Positions 51,378 to 60,462 are shown, numbered from the stretch's first letter. The stretch is 63,644 nt of DNA from JBIOJM01 sp044450785 (GCA_044450785.1 JBIOJM010000014.1:1-63644); one strand, 5' to 3'. The notes: generated by a model not told the origin, from the letters alone. A program made the numbers and translations.

Positions 51378-52733
51378 ATGCAGACCGACACGGCGGAGAC
51401 TCTCACGACACCCGCGGCTCGCAATGACCCTGCGCAGGAAGCCGGGATCGACCTCGACTGGCTTTCCCGCAAGATCCCCTATCTCCGCTATCAAGAATGC
51501 GTCCATTGCGGCCTCTGCACGGCGAGCTGTCCGACCTACATCGAGACCTGCGACGAGAACGACAGCCCGCGGGGCCGGATCTACTTGATGCGCGCGATCG
51601 CCGACGGCCGGTTGGCCATGGGTCCGGGTGTTCGCGAGCATCTCGAGCTCTGCCTGGACTGCCGGGCCTGCGAGTCGGCCTGTCCCTCCGGCGTACAGTA
51701 CGGCAAGATGATCGAGCCGTTCAAGATCGCGATGAAAAGCACCGCGAGAGGGCGCGAGAAATCCAGCCTGCTCCAGAGGCTGATCCTCCATCACGTGTTT
51801 CCCTATTCCGGCCGGGTGCGATGGGCGCTGGCGCCGGCCAGGATCCTGCAGCGGATCGGCGTGCTGGATTGGGCCGAGCGGATCGGCCTCAACCGCCTGC
51901 TGCCTCCGACCCTGCGGCGCATGCAGGCGATGCTCCCCAAGCTCACGCGATCCCATGGTCGTTTGCCCGAGGTTCTTGCCCCCAAAGGTCCGAAGCGGGC
52001 GCGGGTCGCCTTGTTCCTGGGCTGCGTTGCCGACGCCATGTTCCCCGAGACCAATGCGGCGACGGCGCGCGTCCTCCAGGAGAACGGTTGCGAGGTCTTG
52101 ATCCCGCGCGACCAGGCCTGTTGTGGCGCCATTCACTACCACTCGGGCGTCGAGCCGCCGGCCCTCGAGCTGGCGCGGCGGAACCTGGACGCCTTTGGCG
52201 CGACCGGAGTCGACGCGATCATCGTGAACGCGGCCGGCTGCGGAGCGATGCTCAAGGACTACGCCCACATCCTCCCGCCGGAATCGCACGATCAAGCGGC
52301 TCGTTTCGTCGCCAAGGTCAAGGATATCTCCGAGTTCCTGATGGCGCTGGGGCCGATCCCTCCCCGCGCGGCCGTTCCACTCAAGGTGACCTATCACGAC
52401 GCCTGCCACCTCTGCCACGGCCAGCAGATCCGCAGCCAGCCCCGGGCCTTGCTCGCGATGATTAAGGGCCTCGAGGTCGTTCCCCTGGAGGAGTCGGAGA
52501 TCTGCTGCGGAGCCGCGGGGACCTACAACCTGACGCAGCCCGAGATGTCCGAGCGTCTGGGCCGGCGCAAGCTGGAGCACATCGAAGCCACGGGGACGCA
52601 GATGGTCGTCACCGGCAACGTCGGCTGCATCCTCCAGATCGCTCGCCAGATCAAGGAGCGCGGCTGTCGAATCGAGGTCGCCCACCCGGTCGACCTGCTC
52701 GACCGGGCGTATCGAGGCGATGAACGCGTTTGA
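51378..52733 (+). CDS. glcF: Glycolate oxidase iron-sulfur subunit GlcF-like
   Basis: This 451-aa protein has two 4Fe-4S sites in the N-terminal third: CVHCGLCTASCPTY near 50 and CLDCRACESACPSGV near 100. Two CCG domains follow (GCVADAMFPETNAATARVLQ and CCGAIHYHSG; DACHLCHGQQIR and EICCGAAGTYN). This subunit passes electrons from the flavin subunits to quinone. AGGA lies 10 nt before the ATG at 51378. It is separated from glcE by the four-helix element, so it may rely on readthrough or its own promoter. Confidence 0.85.
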   Translation: MQTDTAETLTTPAARNDPAQEAGIDLDWLSRKIPYLRYQECVHCGLCTASCPTYIETCDENDSPRGRIYLMRAIADGRLAMGPGVREHLELCLDCRACESACPSGVQYGKMIEPFKIAMKSTARGREKSSLLQRLILHHVFPYSGRVRWALAPARILQRIGVLDWAERIGLNRLLPPTLRRMQAMLPKLTRSHGRLPEVLAPKGPKRARVALFLGCVADAMFPETNAATARVLQENGCEVLIPRDQACCGAIHYHSGVEPPALELARRNLDAFGATGVDAIIVNAAGCGAMLKDYAHILPPESHDQAARFVAKVKDISEFLMALGPIPPRAAVPLKVTYHDACHLCHGQQIRSQPRALLAMIKGLEVVPLEESEICCGAAGTYNLTQPEMSERLGRRKLEHIEATGTQMVVTGNVGCILQIARQIKERGCRIEVAHPVDLLDRAYRGDERV

Positions 52734-53014
52734 CTCGAAGTCTGCCCGCAACTCGGCCTCGAGAACAACGAGGAGGGCCGGGCCCCGACGTCCGTCTCGG
52801 AGTAGCCACGAACCCTTGCGATCCTCGGATTGGCGATGCGGCGAGCTGGGCCGCCGGCCAAAAGGTAAAGTCGGAAGCGTCGAGCGCTCCGGGCACTGCG
52901 TGCAGCACGAGTGGGAAAATCGGTTTGAGCCGCTGTTATGGGAAAATCGACCGGCCGGTTGGTCGCGTCGCGACCGAATGTCTCTCAAGACAAACAGAAG
53001 CAATCTGTGCTACA
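52734..53014. other. Intergenic, glcF to DUF433 gene
   Basis: 281 nt, no gene. GGGAAAATCG appears twice (52913-52922 and 52940-52949), a short direct repeat that could be an operator for the antitoxin gene downstream. Confidence 0.35.
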
Positions 53015-53023
53015 ATGACTACC

Positions 53024-53413
53024 ATGGAACCGACAACGAGCCAGAACCAGGATTCTCCCGCGACGGTCGGGATACTCTCCGTCATCCGCGAGCACATCGT
53101 CAGCACACCCGACACGTGCGGTGGTAAGCCACGCATCGCTGGAAGCCGCATTCAGGTAAAGCATGTCGTCGTCATGCACGAGCGGCAGGGGATGACGCCT
53201 GAGCAGATTGTCTCCGAGTATCCCCATCTGACTTTGGCTGGCATCTACGCGGCGCTCGCCTACTACCACGACCACAGGGAAGAGGTAAACGTGGACATCC
53301 GAGCGGAACGGGAGTGGTACGAGGAGATGAAGGCCACGCATCCTTCTCGCCTCGAGGAAAAGCTCAAGGCGCGGCAGGCCAATGCCCCGGACGATACGCT
53401 TTCACCTCGATGA
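53024..53413 (+). CDS. DUF433 antitoxin
   Basis: This 129-aa protein has the DUF433 domain: TCGGKPRIAGSRIQVKHVVV, MHERQGMTPEQIVSEYPHLT, LAGIYAALAYYHDHREEVNV. DUF433 proteins are helix-turn-helix antitoxins that pair with DUF5615 PIN-like toxins. An ATG 9 nt earlier (53015) is an alternative start. The last 32 nt overlap the start of a DUF5615 fragment, which is how intact pairs are arranged, but here the toxin is only 20 codons long. Confidence 0.8.
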   Translation: MEPTTSQNQDSPATVGILSVIREHIVSTPDTCGGKPRIAGSRIQVKHVVVMHERQGMTPEQIVSEYPHLTLAGIYAALAYYHDHREEVNVDIRAEREWYEEMKATHPSRLEEKLKARQANAPDDTLSPR

Positions 53414-53444
53414 AAAGGGTCCCTTCCCGGGGGATGCCGGATAA
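53382..53444 (+). pseudogene. DUF5615 toxin, N-terminal fragment only
   Basis: The frame reads MPRTIRFHLDEKGPFPGDAG then stop. The first eleven residues match the DUF5615 PIN-like start (RFHLDEH with the first catalytic Asp). The body of the toxin (about 100 residues) is missing. It overlaps the antitoxin gene end by 32 nt, as in complete systems. Confidence 0.55.
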
Positions 53445-53525
53445 ACCTGACCGCGAGCCGGCCGACAGTTTGGTAGCTGGCCGCACACGCCACATTTCCA
53501 CCTCGAGCCGCGTGCATACTTCACC

Positions 53526-54110
53526 CTAGCGCCCCGACAGCCCCAGCTCCCATTCGTTCGGAGTGATGGCAAACTCCGATTCCACCACCCGGAGTGCGGA
53601 GGAAACATCGCGGTACAAGCTCGGTTGGTTTACTGCTTTGTCCGCGTACCAGTATCGAAGATAGCACCAGTCGCCTGGGCGCAAGTGGACTAGTTGCAGA
53701 CGCGTCGGTACCGGGAAGTTGTCTCGGTAGAACTGGATGGAATCCAACGAACGTTGATGTCCCACCGGCAGATCGATAGACTCGCCCGCGGCTGACCGCA
53801 GCTCTCCGAACTCGCCCGCGAGCTGGAAGAACTTTTCCAGGGCAGCATCGTTGTCGTCGTTCGCCTCATCTAATAGTGCCGTCGCCCATCCTCGGGTCCA
53901 ATCGCCCTTGCGCGTTAACATGAGCCAATCCAGGAAGTAGTTGAAGGATGGTCGATCTTGTTCCTCGATTCGGTGTACAAACAAGGCTGAACAGTAACCG
54001 TCCAAATACGCTTCAAGTTGCTTTATGGAATTTGCGCCGATGAACATGCCAAGCCGAGGGCGCATGCACTCGACATGTTCGTAGATGTTGCTGGGTTCAA
54101 TGAAGATCAT
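53526..54110 (-). CDS. Unknown protein, possibly immunity-like
   Basis: This 194-aa protein has an N-terminal motif MRPRLGMFIGANSIKQLEAY and LDGYCSALFVHRIEEQDRPS. I recall similar RPGMFIG...I..L..FLxGY starts in small cytoplasmic proteins listed as candidate immunity or stress-related, which is weak evidence. The rest is mixed alpha/beta and acidic (LLDEANDDNDAALEKFFQLA). I start at the ATG at 54110, with AGGAG 7 nt upstream, rather than a GTG 6 nt earlier. The gene lies 11 nt after the beta-lactamase-like hydrolase gene, probably one transcript. Confidence 0.6.
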   Translation of the reverse strand: MIFIEPSNIYEHVECMRPRLGMFIGANSIKQLEAYLDGYCSALFVHRIEEQDRPSFNYFLDWLMLTRKGDWTRGWATALLDEANDDNDAALEKFFQLAGEFGELRSAAGESIDLPVGHQRSLDSIQFYRDNFPVPTRLQLVHLRPGDWCYLRYWYADKAVNQPSLYRDVSSALRVVESEFAITPNEWELGLSGR

Positions 54111-54121
54111 GGCCACACTCC

Positions 54122-55852
54122 TTATTTCTCACCGTCCACGATAGCCTGAAAGAACCGGACAGACCACTCGCCGTACCGCGCCCCAGGTGCCTTCCGAACC
54201 TGGGCCACGATCAGCCCGCGGTCCAGATCGGCGAGCAAGATACAAGCGGAGAATGATCCGTGCCCAACCGTGTGCGGGCTGAAGAACAGATCTTGCGGCC
54301 GTGTCGAACCGGCTTTCGCGCCGGCCTTGACGTGTCGCATCCAGTGCATGCCGATTCCTTCCTCCTCGGTCACACCCGGGTAGCGGCGGCCCAGGGGCTC
54401 GGGCCGCAGCAGTTCGAACGTCGCCGGTGACACAAACTCCATCTCTCCGTAACTCCCCCGGTTCGCCAGCCACTGCGCGAGGGTGCCGAGCTCGCGGGCC
54501 GTGAACCGCGCGCCGGCACTGGCGCTCTCCATCGGGACGTCCCCCATGCCGAGCGGCTGGAAGAGATGGTCGCGGTACAGCCGAATGGCATTCTTGCCGC
54601 TGATCAACTCCATCGCCTCGGCGGTCAGGTCGAAGCCCATGCCGGCGTAGGCGTACGCCTTGCCCGGTTCGTTGGCATCGATCCCGTTCAGAATGATGTT
54701 CTCGAGGTGGGAATGCCGGACGCCGCCCCAGTCGCCGTGCCCTGAGAGGCCGCTCATGTGCGTGAGGCACTGGCGAAACGTCGGGACGTGGACGTTGTTC
54801 CTCGGGTAGTCAGGGAAAACCGTCGCCACCGAGTCGTCGAGTCCGATCAGCCCCTGGTCGACGAACTGGCTGAACAGAATGGCGGTGGTGCACTTGGTGA
54901 TCGACGCGACGTCGCAGCGGTAGTCGAGCCCGACCGGCCGGTTGGCCGCGTCGCGACCGAACGCCTCGTGGATGACGATCACTCCGTTCCGGGCAACCAG
55001 CGTCACGAACGGTTCCCCCGAATCCTTCGCCCATGCCTCGCAGACCGCGCGGATCTTCGCCGCAGCGTCGGGCCGCATGCCGGCCTCGGCCGGCGTCCCG
55101 TCTCGCAGGGCAGGGGCCGGAGTCGCCCGCTTCCGCGGCGGCTTCAAAGGGCGGACCTTCTCCTCTAGACCCAGCACTTTCAGTTTCAACCTGAGGTGAT
55201 ACGCCTCGTTGAGCGCCGTCGCCGACTCGACCGAAAGCGGCGCCCGTCCGAGCGGCTTGGTCCCGGAGAGACCCGCGAGCAGGATCGTTCCCGCCTCGGT
55301 ATCATTCAGGGCTTTGAACAGCAAGTCCTTTGAAACACGGTCGAATTCCGTCTGGTGCTCGCGCCAGACCGCACGCGAGATTGGTCCTGGGATATAGGCC
55401 AGCGGAGAGGTGTAATCGGCCGGAAAGAGGAGGAGCAGGAAGTACGGCGGACGACAGAAGAAGGTCATCGAGCGTCGAACCGGCGTCCCGTTCGGGGCAG
55501 TTGCTTCGATCAAAGCGCCCCAGCGACCAGGACGGGCCGGCTTCGTGGTCTCGTTCAGGTCGGCGTCGAACCAGCGGACGCGCAGGCGCCCGTCCGACCC
55601 CAACCTTTTGACCTCGTCGGCGTCCCGCCAGACGATCCGCGGCGGGTCTCCCGGGTTGAAGATGAATGTGAACGGCCGCGCGGTGATCAGCTCCTGTTCC
55701 TGGAACCGCCGCCGCTCTTCCTGTTTGCGTTTGAGCTCCTGCTCTGGCCCGGACGCGTTCATGGACTGTGCCAGCCGCGCCTCGCCACCGCGGACACCGA
55801 GCGGAGTGGCGATGACGGCCAGGAGCGCGGCGAGAGAACAGGTTCGTGACAT
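54122..55852 (-). CDS. Exported beta-lactamase-like serine hydrolase
   Basis: This 576-aa protein has a signal peptide (SRTCSLAALLAVIATPLGVRG) and an N-terminal GWxTD-type domain of about 250 residues (FTFIFNPGDPPRIVWRDADE). The beta-lactamase/PBP-like domain has S-I-T-K in CDVASITKCTTAILFSQFVD (catalytic Ser and Lys), a Tyr in KAYAYAGMGFDLTAEAMELI and HGS in TVGHGSFSACIL near the C-terminus. This class includes esterases and D-aminopeptidases; the substrate is unknown. GAGGG lies 8 nt before the ATG at 55852. A GWxTD domain joined to a serine hydrolase is not a combination I recall. Confidence 0.75.
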   Translation of the reverse strand: MSRTCSLAALLAVIATPLGVRGGEARLAQSMNASGPEQELKRKQEERRRFQEQELITARPFTFIFNPGDPPRIVWRDADEVKRLGSDGRLRVRWFDADLNETTKPARPGRWGALIEATAPNGTPVRRSMTFFCRPPYFLLLLFPADYTSPLAYIPGPISRAVWREHQTEFDRVSKDLLFKALNDTEAGTILLAGLSGTKPLGRAPLSVESATALNEAYHLRLKLKVLGLEEKVRPLKPPRKRATPAPALRDGTPAEAGMRPDAAAKIRAVCEAWAKDSGEPFVTLVARNGVIVIHEAFGRDAANRPVGLDYRCDVASITKCTTAILFSQFVDQGLIGLDDSVATVFPDYPRNNVHVPTFRQCLTHMSGLSGHGDWGGVRHSHLENIILNGIDANEPGKAYAYAGMGFDLTAEAMELISGKNAIRLYRDHLFQPLGMGDVPMESASAGARFTARELGTLAQWLANRGSYGEMEFVSPATFELLRPEPLGRRYPGVTEEEGIGMHWMRHVKAGAKAGSTRPQDLFFSPHTVGHGSFSACILLADLDRGLIVAQVRKAPGARYGEWSVRFFQAIVDGEK

Positions 55853-56024
55853 GATTTGTACCCTCTGATGAGAGACGAGCCGGGCATCCGCCTCTCGTAT
55901 TGGGAAAAAGGGGATACGTTCACTATTCGGGCTCCCTACAGCGTATCGAACAGTAATTGGACTTCTCCCCGGAAAGCGTGAGATAATCAAGTTAGACGGT
56001 CTAGCCATTACTGGGGAGCACCTC
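55853..56024. other. Divergent promoter region
   Basis: 172 nt between the divergent hydrolase and PhD antitoxin genes. TATAAT-like and TTGAT-like motifs near 55970-55995 (GTGAGATAATCAAGTTAGAC) suggest an antitoxin promoter, but no clear pair. Confidence 0.3.
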
Positions 56025-56264
56025 ATGGAATGGAATCTTGCCGACGCCAAGAACCGATTCGGCGAAGTCGTGAACCTTGCACTCACGGAAGGGCCGCAAC
56101 GGGTCCGTCACCGCAAGGATACTGTCGTCGTGGTGGCCGCGATAGAATACGAGCGGCTGACCGGCCAGCGTCCCGGGTTCAAAGCGTATCTCACCCAGGG
56201 GGAATCTTTCGAGGGACTCGACCTGGCCCGTGACCGGAGCCCGAGCCGGGATGTTGCCCTGTGA
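56025..56264 (+). CDS. PhD-type antitoxin
   Basis: This 79-aa protein starts MEWNLADAKNRFGEVVNLAL, the Phd/YefM DNA-binding fold, and has VRHRKDTVVVVAAIEYERLT. It binds operator DNA and neutralises a VapC-type toxin. Its stop overlaps the next start as GTGA. The antitoxin looks complete. Confidence 0.8.
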   Translation: MEWNLADAKNRFGEVVNLALTEGPQRVRHRKDTVVVVAAIEYERLTGQRPGFKAYLTQGESFEGLDLARDRSPSRDVAL

Positions 56265-56497
56265 AATCCCTGCTCGAAACCAAGTTCGGCGATCGGATTC
56301 TCGCGATTGACGTCGAGACGGCCAGGCTCTGGGGCGAGCTGACGGCGCGAGCCCAGAAGTCCGGGATCATCATTCCGGGCATCGACGGGCTTCTGGCGGC
56401 AACTGCTCTTCAGCACGGGCTTCACGTCATGACCCGCACCACGCGGCATTTCGAGGCGAGCGGGGCGCTCATCATCGACCCCTGGCAAGAAAGATGA
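56261..56497 (+). pseudogene. VapC PIN-domain toxin, N-terminal part deleted
   Basis: This 78-aa frame contains the second half of a PIN domain: FGDRILAIDVETARLWGELT, IPGIDGLLAATALQHGLHVM, TRTTRHFEASGALIIDPW. A normal VapC is about 130-140 aa and starts with LLDTNVLSE carrying the first catalytic Asp and Glu. Here the start (MKSLLETK) runs straight into the later part, so about 60 residues including the first acidic residues are gone. The GTG start overlaps the antitoxin stop. Confidence 0.65.
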
Positions 56498-56548
56498 CCG
56501 ACTCGTTTCCCGACTGCGAATCCCGCCTCCTGGACGAACGCCACGACT

Positions 56549-59500
56549 TCAATTGCTCGCAGCGGCCTTGGTCCGGAGCTTCTCGACGTCCTTCCAAAGC
56601 TGCTGGAACGCGACACGCTCCTCTTTGGGTCGCTTGGCCAGTTCCTTCTCGTCGCGAATGCCGGCGAGGTCGGCGTCGGTCGTCCAGTGCTGGAGGGTTG
56701 GCGCGATCTTGGCCTTCATCTCGGCCGGGCCGGCGTCCTGGACCTTGGCCCACTCGGCGAGCTCGGCCTTGAGCCACCCGAGAGCTTGCTGTCGGAGCTT
56801 GGCCCTGGCGGCCCCGTCGGGCGGCGGGTCATCCTTGGCCTGGCCGGAGCCGGCCAGCGCGGCTGCGCAGGCGGCGTTGTAGCGGTGCTGGGCCTGTCGA
56901 TCGTCGGTGAGCTTGGGGGTATTCGCCAGGGCCTCGGCGTAGAGCCGGGCCGACGATGCGTGCAGCGCCTTCTCATAGGCTCGATAGGCAAGCCCGATCC
57001 GCTCGGCGTCGTTCTTCGGCGTTTCCTTCCCCTTGAGCACGGCGGCCAGCCGCGCATCGAGGGCGGACTTTGCCGGGTCGATAGCGGCCAGATCGGCCAA
57101 CTCGCGGCGGGCTTGGTCGGCTAGGTCGGCGCGGCCCAGGCCGGTGGCGGCTACCATCAAACCATTCAGATGATTGACCAGGAACTGCCGGTAGGTCGGA
57201 TGACTGGGATTGACTGCCAGGGCCTTCCGCTGCCACTCGATGGCCTGCGTGAGCTTGGCACGGGCCTTGTCGAATCGCCGCTGGTCCAGGTCGATCATGG
57301 CCATGTTGTGCAAAGCCCCTCCCAGAGAGCTGGCGAGGTAGGGCGACTCGGGATGCTGGCGTGCCTGCCGCTCCCAGATCGCGCGGGCCTGCTCCCACGA
57401 CGCCAGCGCCTCCGCCGGGCGACCCGTCGTATGCTGCAAGTCGCCGATGTTGTTGTGACTCTCGGCCAGGTCGCTCTGGAACTGGGTGACGGACGGGTTT
57501 TCGCGCGCCAGTCGCTCCCAGATCGCGCGGGCCTGCTCGTACGACGCCAGCGCCTCCGCCGGCTGAGCCGTCTGGCGTTGCAGGGCGCCGTTATGGTTGT
57601 GACTCGAGGCCAGGTCGCTCTGGAACCGGGTGACCGACGGGTTCTCTCTCGCCAGGCGCTCAGAGATCACGCGGGCCTTCTCGCGCGACTCCAGCGCCTC
57701 CGTCATCCGACCGCTCTGACTTTGCAGGCTGCCGATGTCGTCGTAGGACCTGCCCAGGTCTCTCTGGAAATGGGTGATCGACGGGTTCTCACGCGCCAGC
57801 CGTTCCCGGATCGCGTGGGCCTGCTCGTACGACGCCAGTGCCTCCGCCGGCCGGCCCGTCCCAACCTGCAGCTTGCCGATGTTGTTGTGACTCCCGGCCA
57901 GGTCATTCTGGAACTCGGTGACCGACGGGTTCTCGCGCGCCAGCCGCTCAAAGATCGCACGCGCCTGCTTGAACGACGCCAGCGCCTCCGCGGGCCGGCC
58001 CGTGTGAACCTGCACGATGCCGATGTTGTTGTAGCACCTGCCCAGGTCGTTGTGGAACTCGGTGACCGACGGGTTCTCGCTCGTCAGGCGCTCAGAGATC
58101 ACGCGGGCCTTCTCGAGCGACTCCAGCGCCTCAGCCAGCCGACCCGTCTCTTTCTGCAGCAGACCGATGTTGTTGTGACTCCAGGCCAGTAAGCGTTGGA
58201 ACTCGGTGACCGATGGATTCTCTCTCGCCAGCCGCTCCCGGATCGCCAGCGATTCCTGGTGGGCTCGCAGGGCGTCCTGCTTGTCGCCGATCTCATCGGT
58301 GAGATTGCCCAGGTCAAAGCTCGCCGCCGCCAGGCGGGCGAGCGACTCGGGCGTCGTCTCCCGATCGGCCTGGAGCCGGTCTCGCAGCAGCTTGAAGAAC
58401 GCCTGCGGCTCCTTCAGCAGCGTGGCGCGGAGATTTGACAGCGAGGGATTGTCCTTCAGCGCGGGCGTCTCGCGGACCACGTCGCCGTACCGCCTCACCG
58501 CGTCGATCGCCAGCTTTTCGCGGTCCTGGGCGCGACCTTGCTGCTCCTTGGCCGACTTCTCGGCCGAAACCGCACGCATCCGCTCGCGATTTGCCCACAC
58601 TGCCAGAACCGCGCTGACCGCCGTCGCCGCGACGAGCAGAAGTGCGAATGCTCCGACCGTCACCAGGGCCACCCGGTGCCTGCGGGCGAACTTCCGCACC
58701 CGGTATGCCGCCGTCGGCGGCCCGGCGCTCACCGGTTCATGGTTCGTGAACCGCTCGAGATCCTGCGCCAGCGCGATCGCCGACTCGTACCTCCTGTTCC
58801 GCTCCTTGGCCAGCGCCTTCATCACGACCCAATCCAGGTCTCCGCGCACGAACCGGCTCAGCCTCGCCGGCTCGGTCTGCCGCGTGGCGGCGATGCTGGG
58901 CAGGGTGTCGGACGTGCTGATCCGGCTGCTCGGCGCCGGCGGCTCGACCTCGCGGATCAAACGCAGCATCTCGTCGATCGTCGCTTTCCGGAACGTCTCG
59001 CGGCGGATCGGGGTGCTGCCGGTCAAGAGCTCGTAGAGGATCACGCCCAGCGCGTAGATGTCGGCCCGGGTGTCGATATCCAGGGCGTTGAAGCTGGCCT
59101 GCTCGGGGGCCATGTAGAGCGGCGTGCCGGCCACGGAGCCGAAGGCGGTGAACAGGCTGTGCTCCGAAAGCTGCATGCCGCTCGTGGCCTTGGCCAGGCC
59201 GAAGTCGATGACCTTGGGGACGGGCTCGCCATCGTGGCTCTCCACCAGGATGTTCGTCGGCTTCAAATCGCGGTGGATGATTCCCTTCTGGTGCGCGTGC
59301 TGCACCGCCGAGCAGATCTGGCGGAACAGGGCGAGTCGCTCCGGCAGTCCGAGGCGGTGCTGGTCGCAGTAGTCGGTCAGCGGGATGCCCTTGACCAGCT
59401 CCATCACGAAGAACGGCCGGCCATGCTCGGTAGTCCCGGCGTCGAAGACCTTGGCGATGTGCGGGTGATCCATCAGGGCCAGGGCCTGGCGCTCCGACTC

Positions 59501-59953
59501 GAACCGGGCCAGGACGGCCCTGGAGTCCATGCCGGGCTTGATGAGCTTCAGGGCCACCTGGCGCTTGACGGGCTGCGTTTGCTCGGCGAGGTACACCGAG
59601 CCCATGCCGCCTTCGCCGATTTCCTGGCGGAGCTTGTAGCGTCCGGCGACGATGCTGCCGATGAGCGAGGCCGGCGCTGGGGTTTCCCCCTGATAGCTCA
59701 CCGTCTGTTCCCCGTCCCTCGCCGGCGGCTCGAAGCCGGATGTCGTCGGATCAGGAGTTCCCATGGGAACTCCCTCCAGGCTTGCCGCGATGGGGCGCTC
59801 GAGCGAGCTTGCGGGCCGGTCGTGCGCTGCGAGGAGAACGTCGAGGCGTTTTCGCAGTTCGTTGTCGGCGCCGCAGGCGTGATCGAGGAAGTCGGCTCGT
59901 TCGGCCGGGCCGTCGATTTGCAGGGCGGCGATGAACAGGTCGCGTTCGTTCAT
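56549..59953 (-). CDS. Giant Ser/Thr kinase with TPR and 48-residue repeats
   Basis: This 1134-aa protein begins MNERDLFIAALQIDGPAERA. Kinase domain: IGEGGMGSVYLAEQ, VALKLIKPGMD, HRDLKPTN, DFGLAKATS, APEQASFN. A membrane helix is near 480 (LVTVGAFALLLVAATAVSAV). The outer region has at least six 48-residue tandem repeats (ARENPSVTEFQNDLAGSHNN, IGKLQVGTGRPAEALASYEQ), encoded by 144-nt near-identical DNA repeats at about 57350-58290. The C-terminus has more TPR-like helices and ends WKDVEKLRTKAAASN. No partner genes; expression control unknown. Confidence 0.85.
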   Translation of the reverse strand: MNERDLFIAALQIDGPAERADFLDHACGADNELRKRLDVLLAAHDRPASSLERPIAASLEGVPMGTPDPTTSGFEPPARDGEQTVSYQGETPAPASLIGSIVAGRYKLRQEIGEGGMGSVYLAEQTQPVKRQVALKLIKPGMDSRAVLARFESERQALALMDHPHIAKVFDAGTTEHGRPFFVMELVKGIPLTDYCDQHRLGLPERLALFRQICSAVQHAHQKGIIHRDLKPTNILVESHDGEPVPKVIDFGLAKATSGMQLSEHSLFTAFGSVAGTPLYMAPEQASFNALDIDTRADIYALGVILYELLTGSTPIRRETFRKATIDEMLRLIREVEPPAPSSRISTSDTLPSIAATRQTEPARLSRFVRGDLDWVVMKALAKERNRRYESAIALAQDLERFTNHEPVSAGPPTAAYRVRKFARRHRVALVTVGAFALLLVAATAVSAVLAVWANRERMRAVSAEKSAKEQQGRAQDREKLAIDAVRRYGDVVRETPALKDNPSLSNLRATLLKEPQAFFKLLRDRLQADRETTPESLARLAAASFDLGNLTDEIGDKQDALRAHQESLAIRERLARENPSVTEFQRLLAWSHNNIGLLQKETGRLAEALESLEKARVISERLTSENPSVTEFHNDLGRCYNNIGIVQVHTGRPAEALASFKQARAIFERLARENPSVTEFQNDLAGSHNNIGKLQVGTGRPAEALASYEQAHAIRERLARENPSITHFQRDLGRSYDDIGSLQSQSGRMTEALESREKARVISERLARENPSVTRFQSDLASSHNHNGALQRQTAQPAEALASYEQARAIWERLARENPSVTQFQSDLAESHNNIGDLQHTTGRPAEALASWEQARAIWERQARQHPESPYLASSLGGALHNMAMIDLDQRRFDKARAKLTQAIEWQRKALAVNPSHPTYRQFLVNHLNGLMVAATGLGRADLADQARRELADLAAIDPAKSALDARLAAVLKGKETPKNDAERIGLAYRAYEKALHASSARLYAEALANTPKLTDDRQAQHRYNAACAAALAGSGQAKDDPPPDGAARAKLRQQALGWLKAELAEWAKVQDAGPAEMKAKIAPTLQHWTTDADLAGIRDEKELAKRPKEERVAFQQLWKDVEKLRTKAAASN
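57350..58290 (-). repeat. 144-bp tandem repeats in the kinase gene
   Basis: Seven or so copies of a 144-bp unit (48 codons) lie inside the kinase gene. They share the words ENPSVTEF and GRPAEALAS. The high DNA similarity suggests recent expansion and possible copy-number variation. Confidence 0.7.
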
Positions 59954-60099
59954 GGCGGGCGCTCCCAAGGGCGCTTCGTGGGCCTTCTATCAGCAATGCG
60001 CCGTCCGGGACGATTTCGCGCAAGGAGTCTACCAGGTTTTTCGAGACTGTAGCATCATCACCGGAGCGCGTCGCGTGCTGATGAGCCTACTAACGCGAC
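59954..60099. other. Spacer upstream of the giant kinase gene
   Basis: About 150 nt, presumably carrying its promoter; nothing clear seen. Confidence 0.3.
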
Positions 60100-60400
60100 G
60101 CGCAAGTTTTGATGTTGCGCTTTTTGGATTTCGCCCCGAAGGGGCAGCGACAATACAGCCCAGGGCAACGCCCTGGGAAGATGGAAAACGTAATGAACCA
60201 TGCCCTGAAAGGGCGGAACATGGCTCAATCCCTGCGGTACCGCGCCTCGTTTGGCGCTGAAGCAGGCAGCCTGTCCTTGTTTCGCCCTTTCAGGGCTTCG
60301 CTGATTCGCGTCGTTTGTTTGTTCCCAGGGCATTGCCCTGGGCTGATATGTTGCGGCCCCTTCGGGGCGAAGACGCAACTGCGCAACATCAAAACGCGCA
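60100..60400. repeat. Two inverted copies of a palindrome-rich repeat
   Basis: The left copy (60100-60225) and right copy (60275-60400, inverted) share TTTTGATGTTGCGC/GCGCAACATCAAAA (60107-60120 and 60381-60394), CCCCGAAGGGG, CCCAGGGCAACGCCCTGGG and GCCCTGAAAGGGC. The inner 50 nt differ. Single copies of the palindromes occur in planctomycete intergenic DNA; here two copies face each other, making a long cruciform possible. Confidence 0.6.
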
Positions 60401-60444
60401 AGCGAGGGAGCTAATCCATGCACCCTGGGGAATTCCCCACCGAT

Positions 60445-60462
60445 CCCCTCGCTGGCGCGTCG
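60445..60462 (+). repeat. Dispersed 18-bp repeat, copy 2
   Basis: CCCCTCGCTGGCGCGTCG, exact match to 1357-1374, just outside the inverted pair at 60100-60400. Confidence 0.5.
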
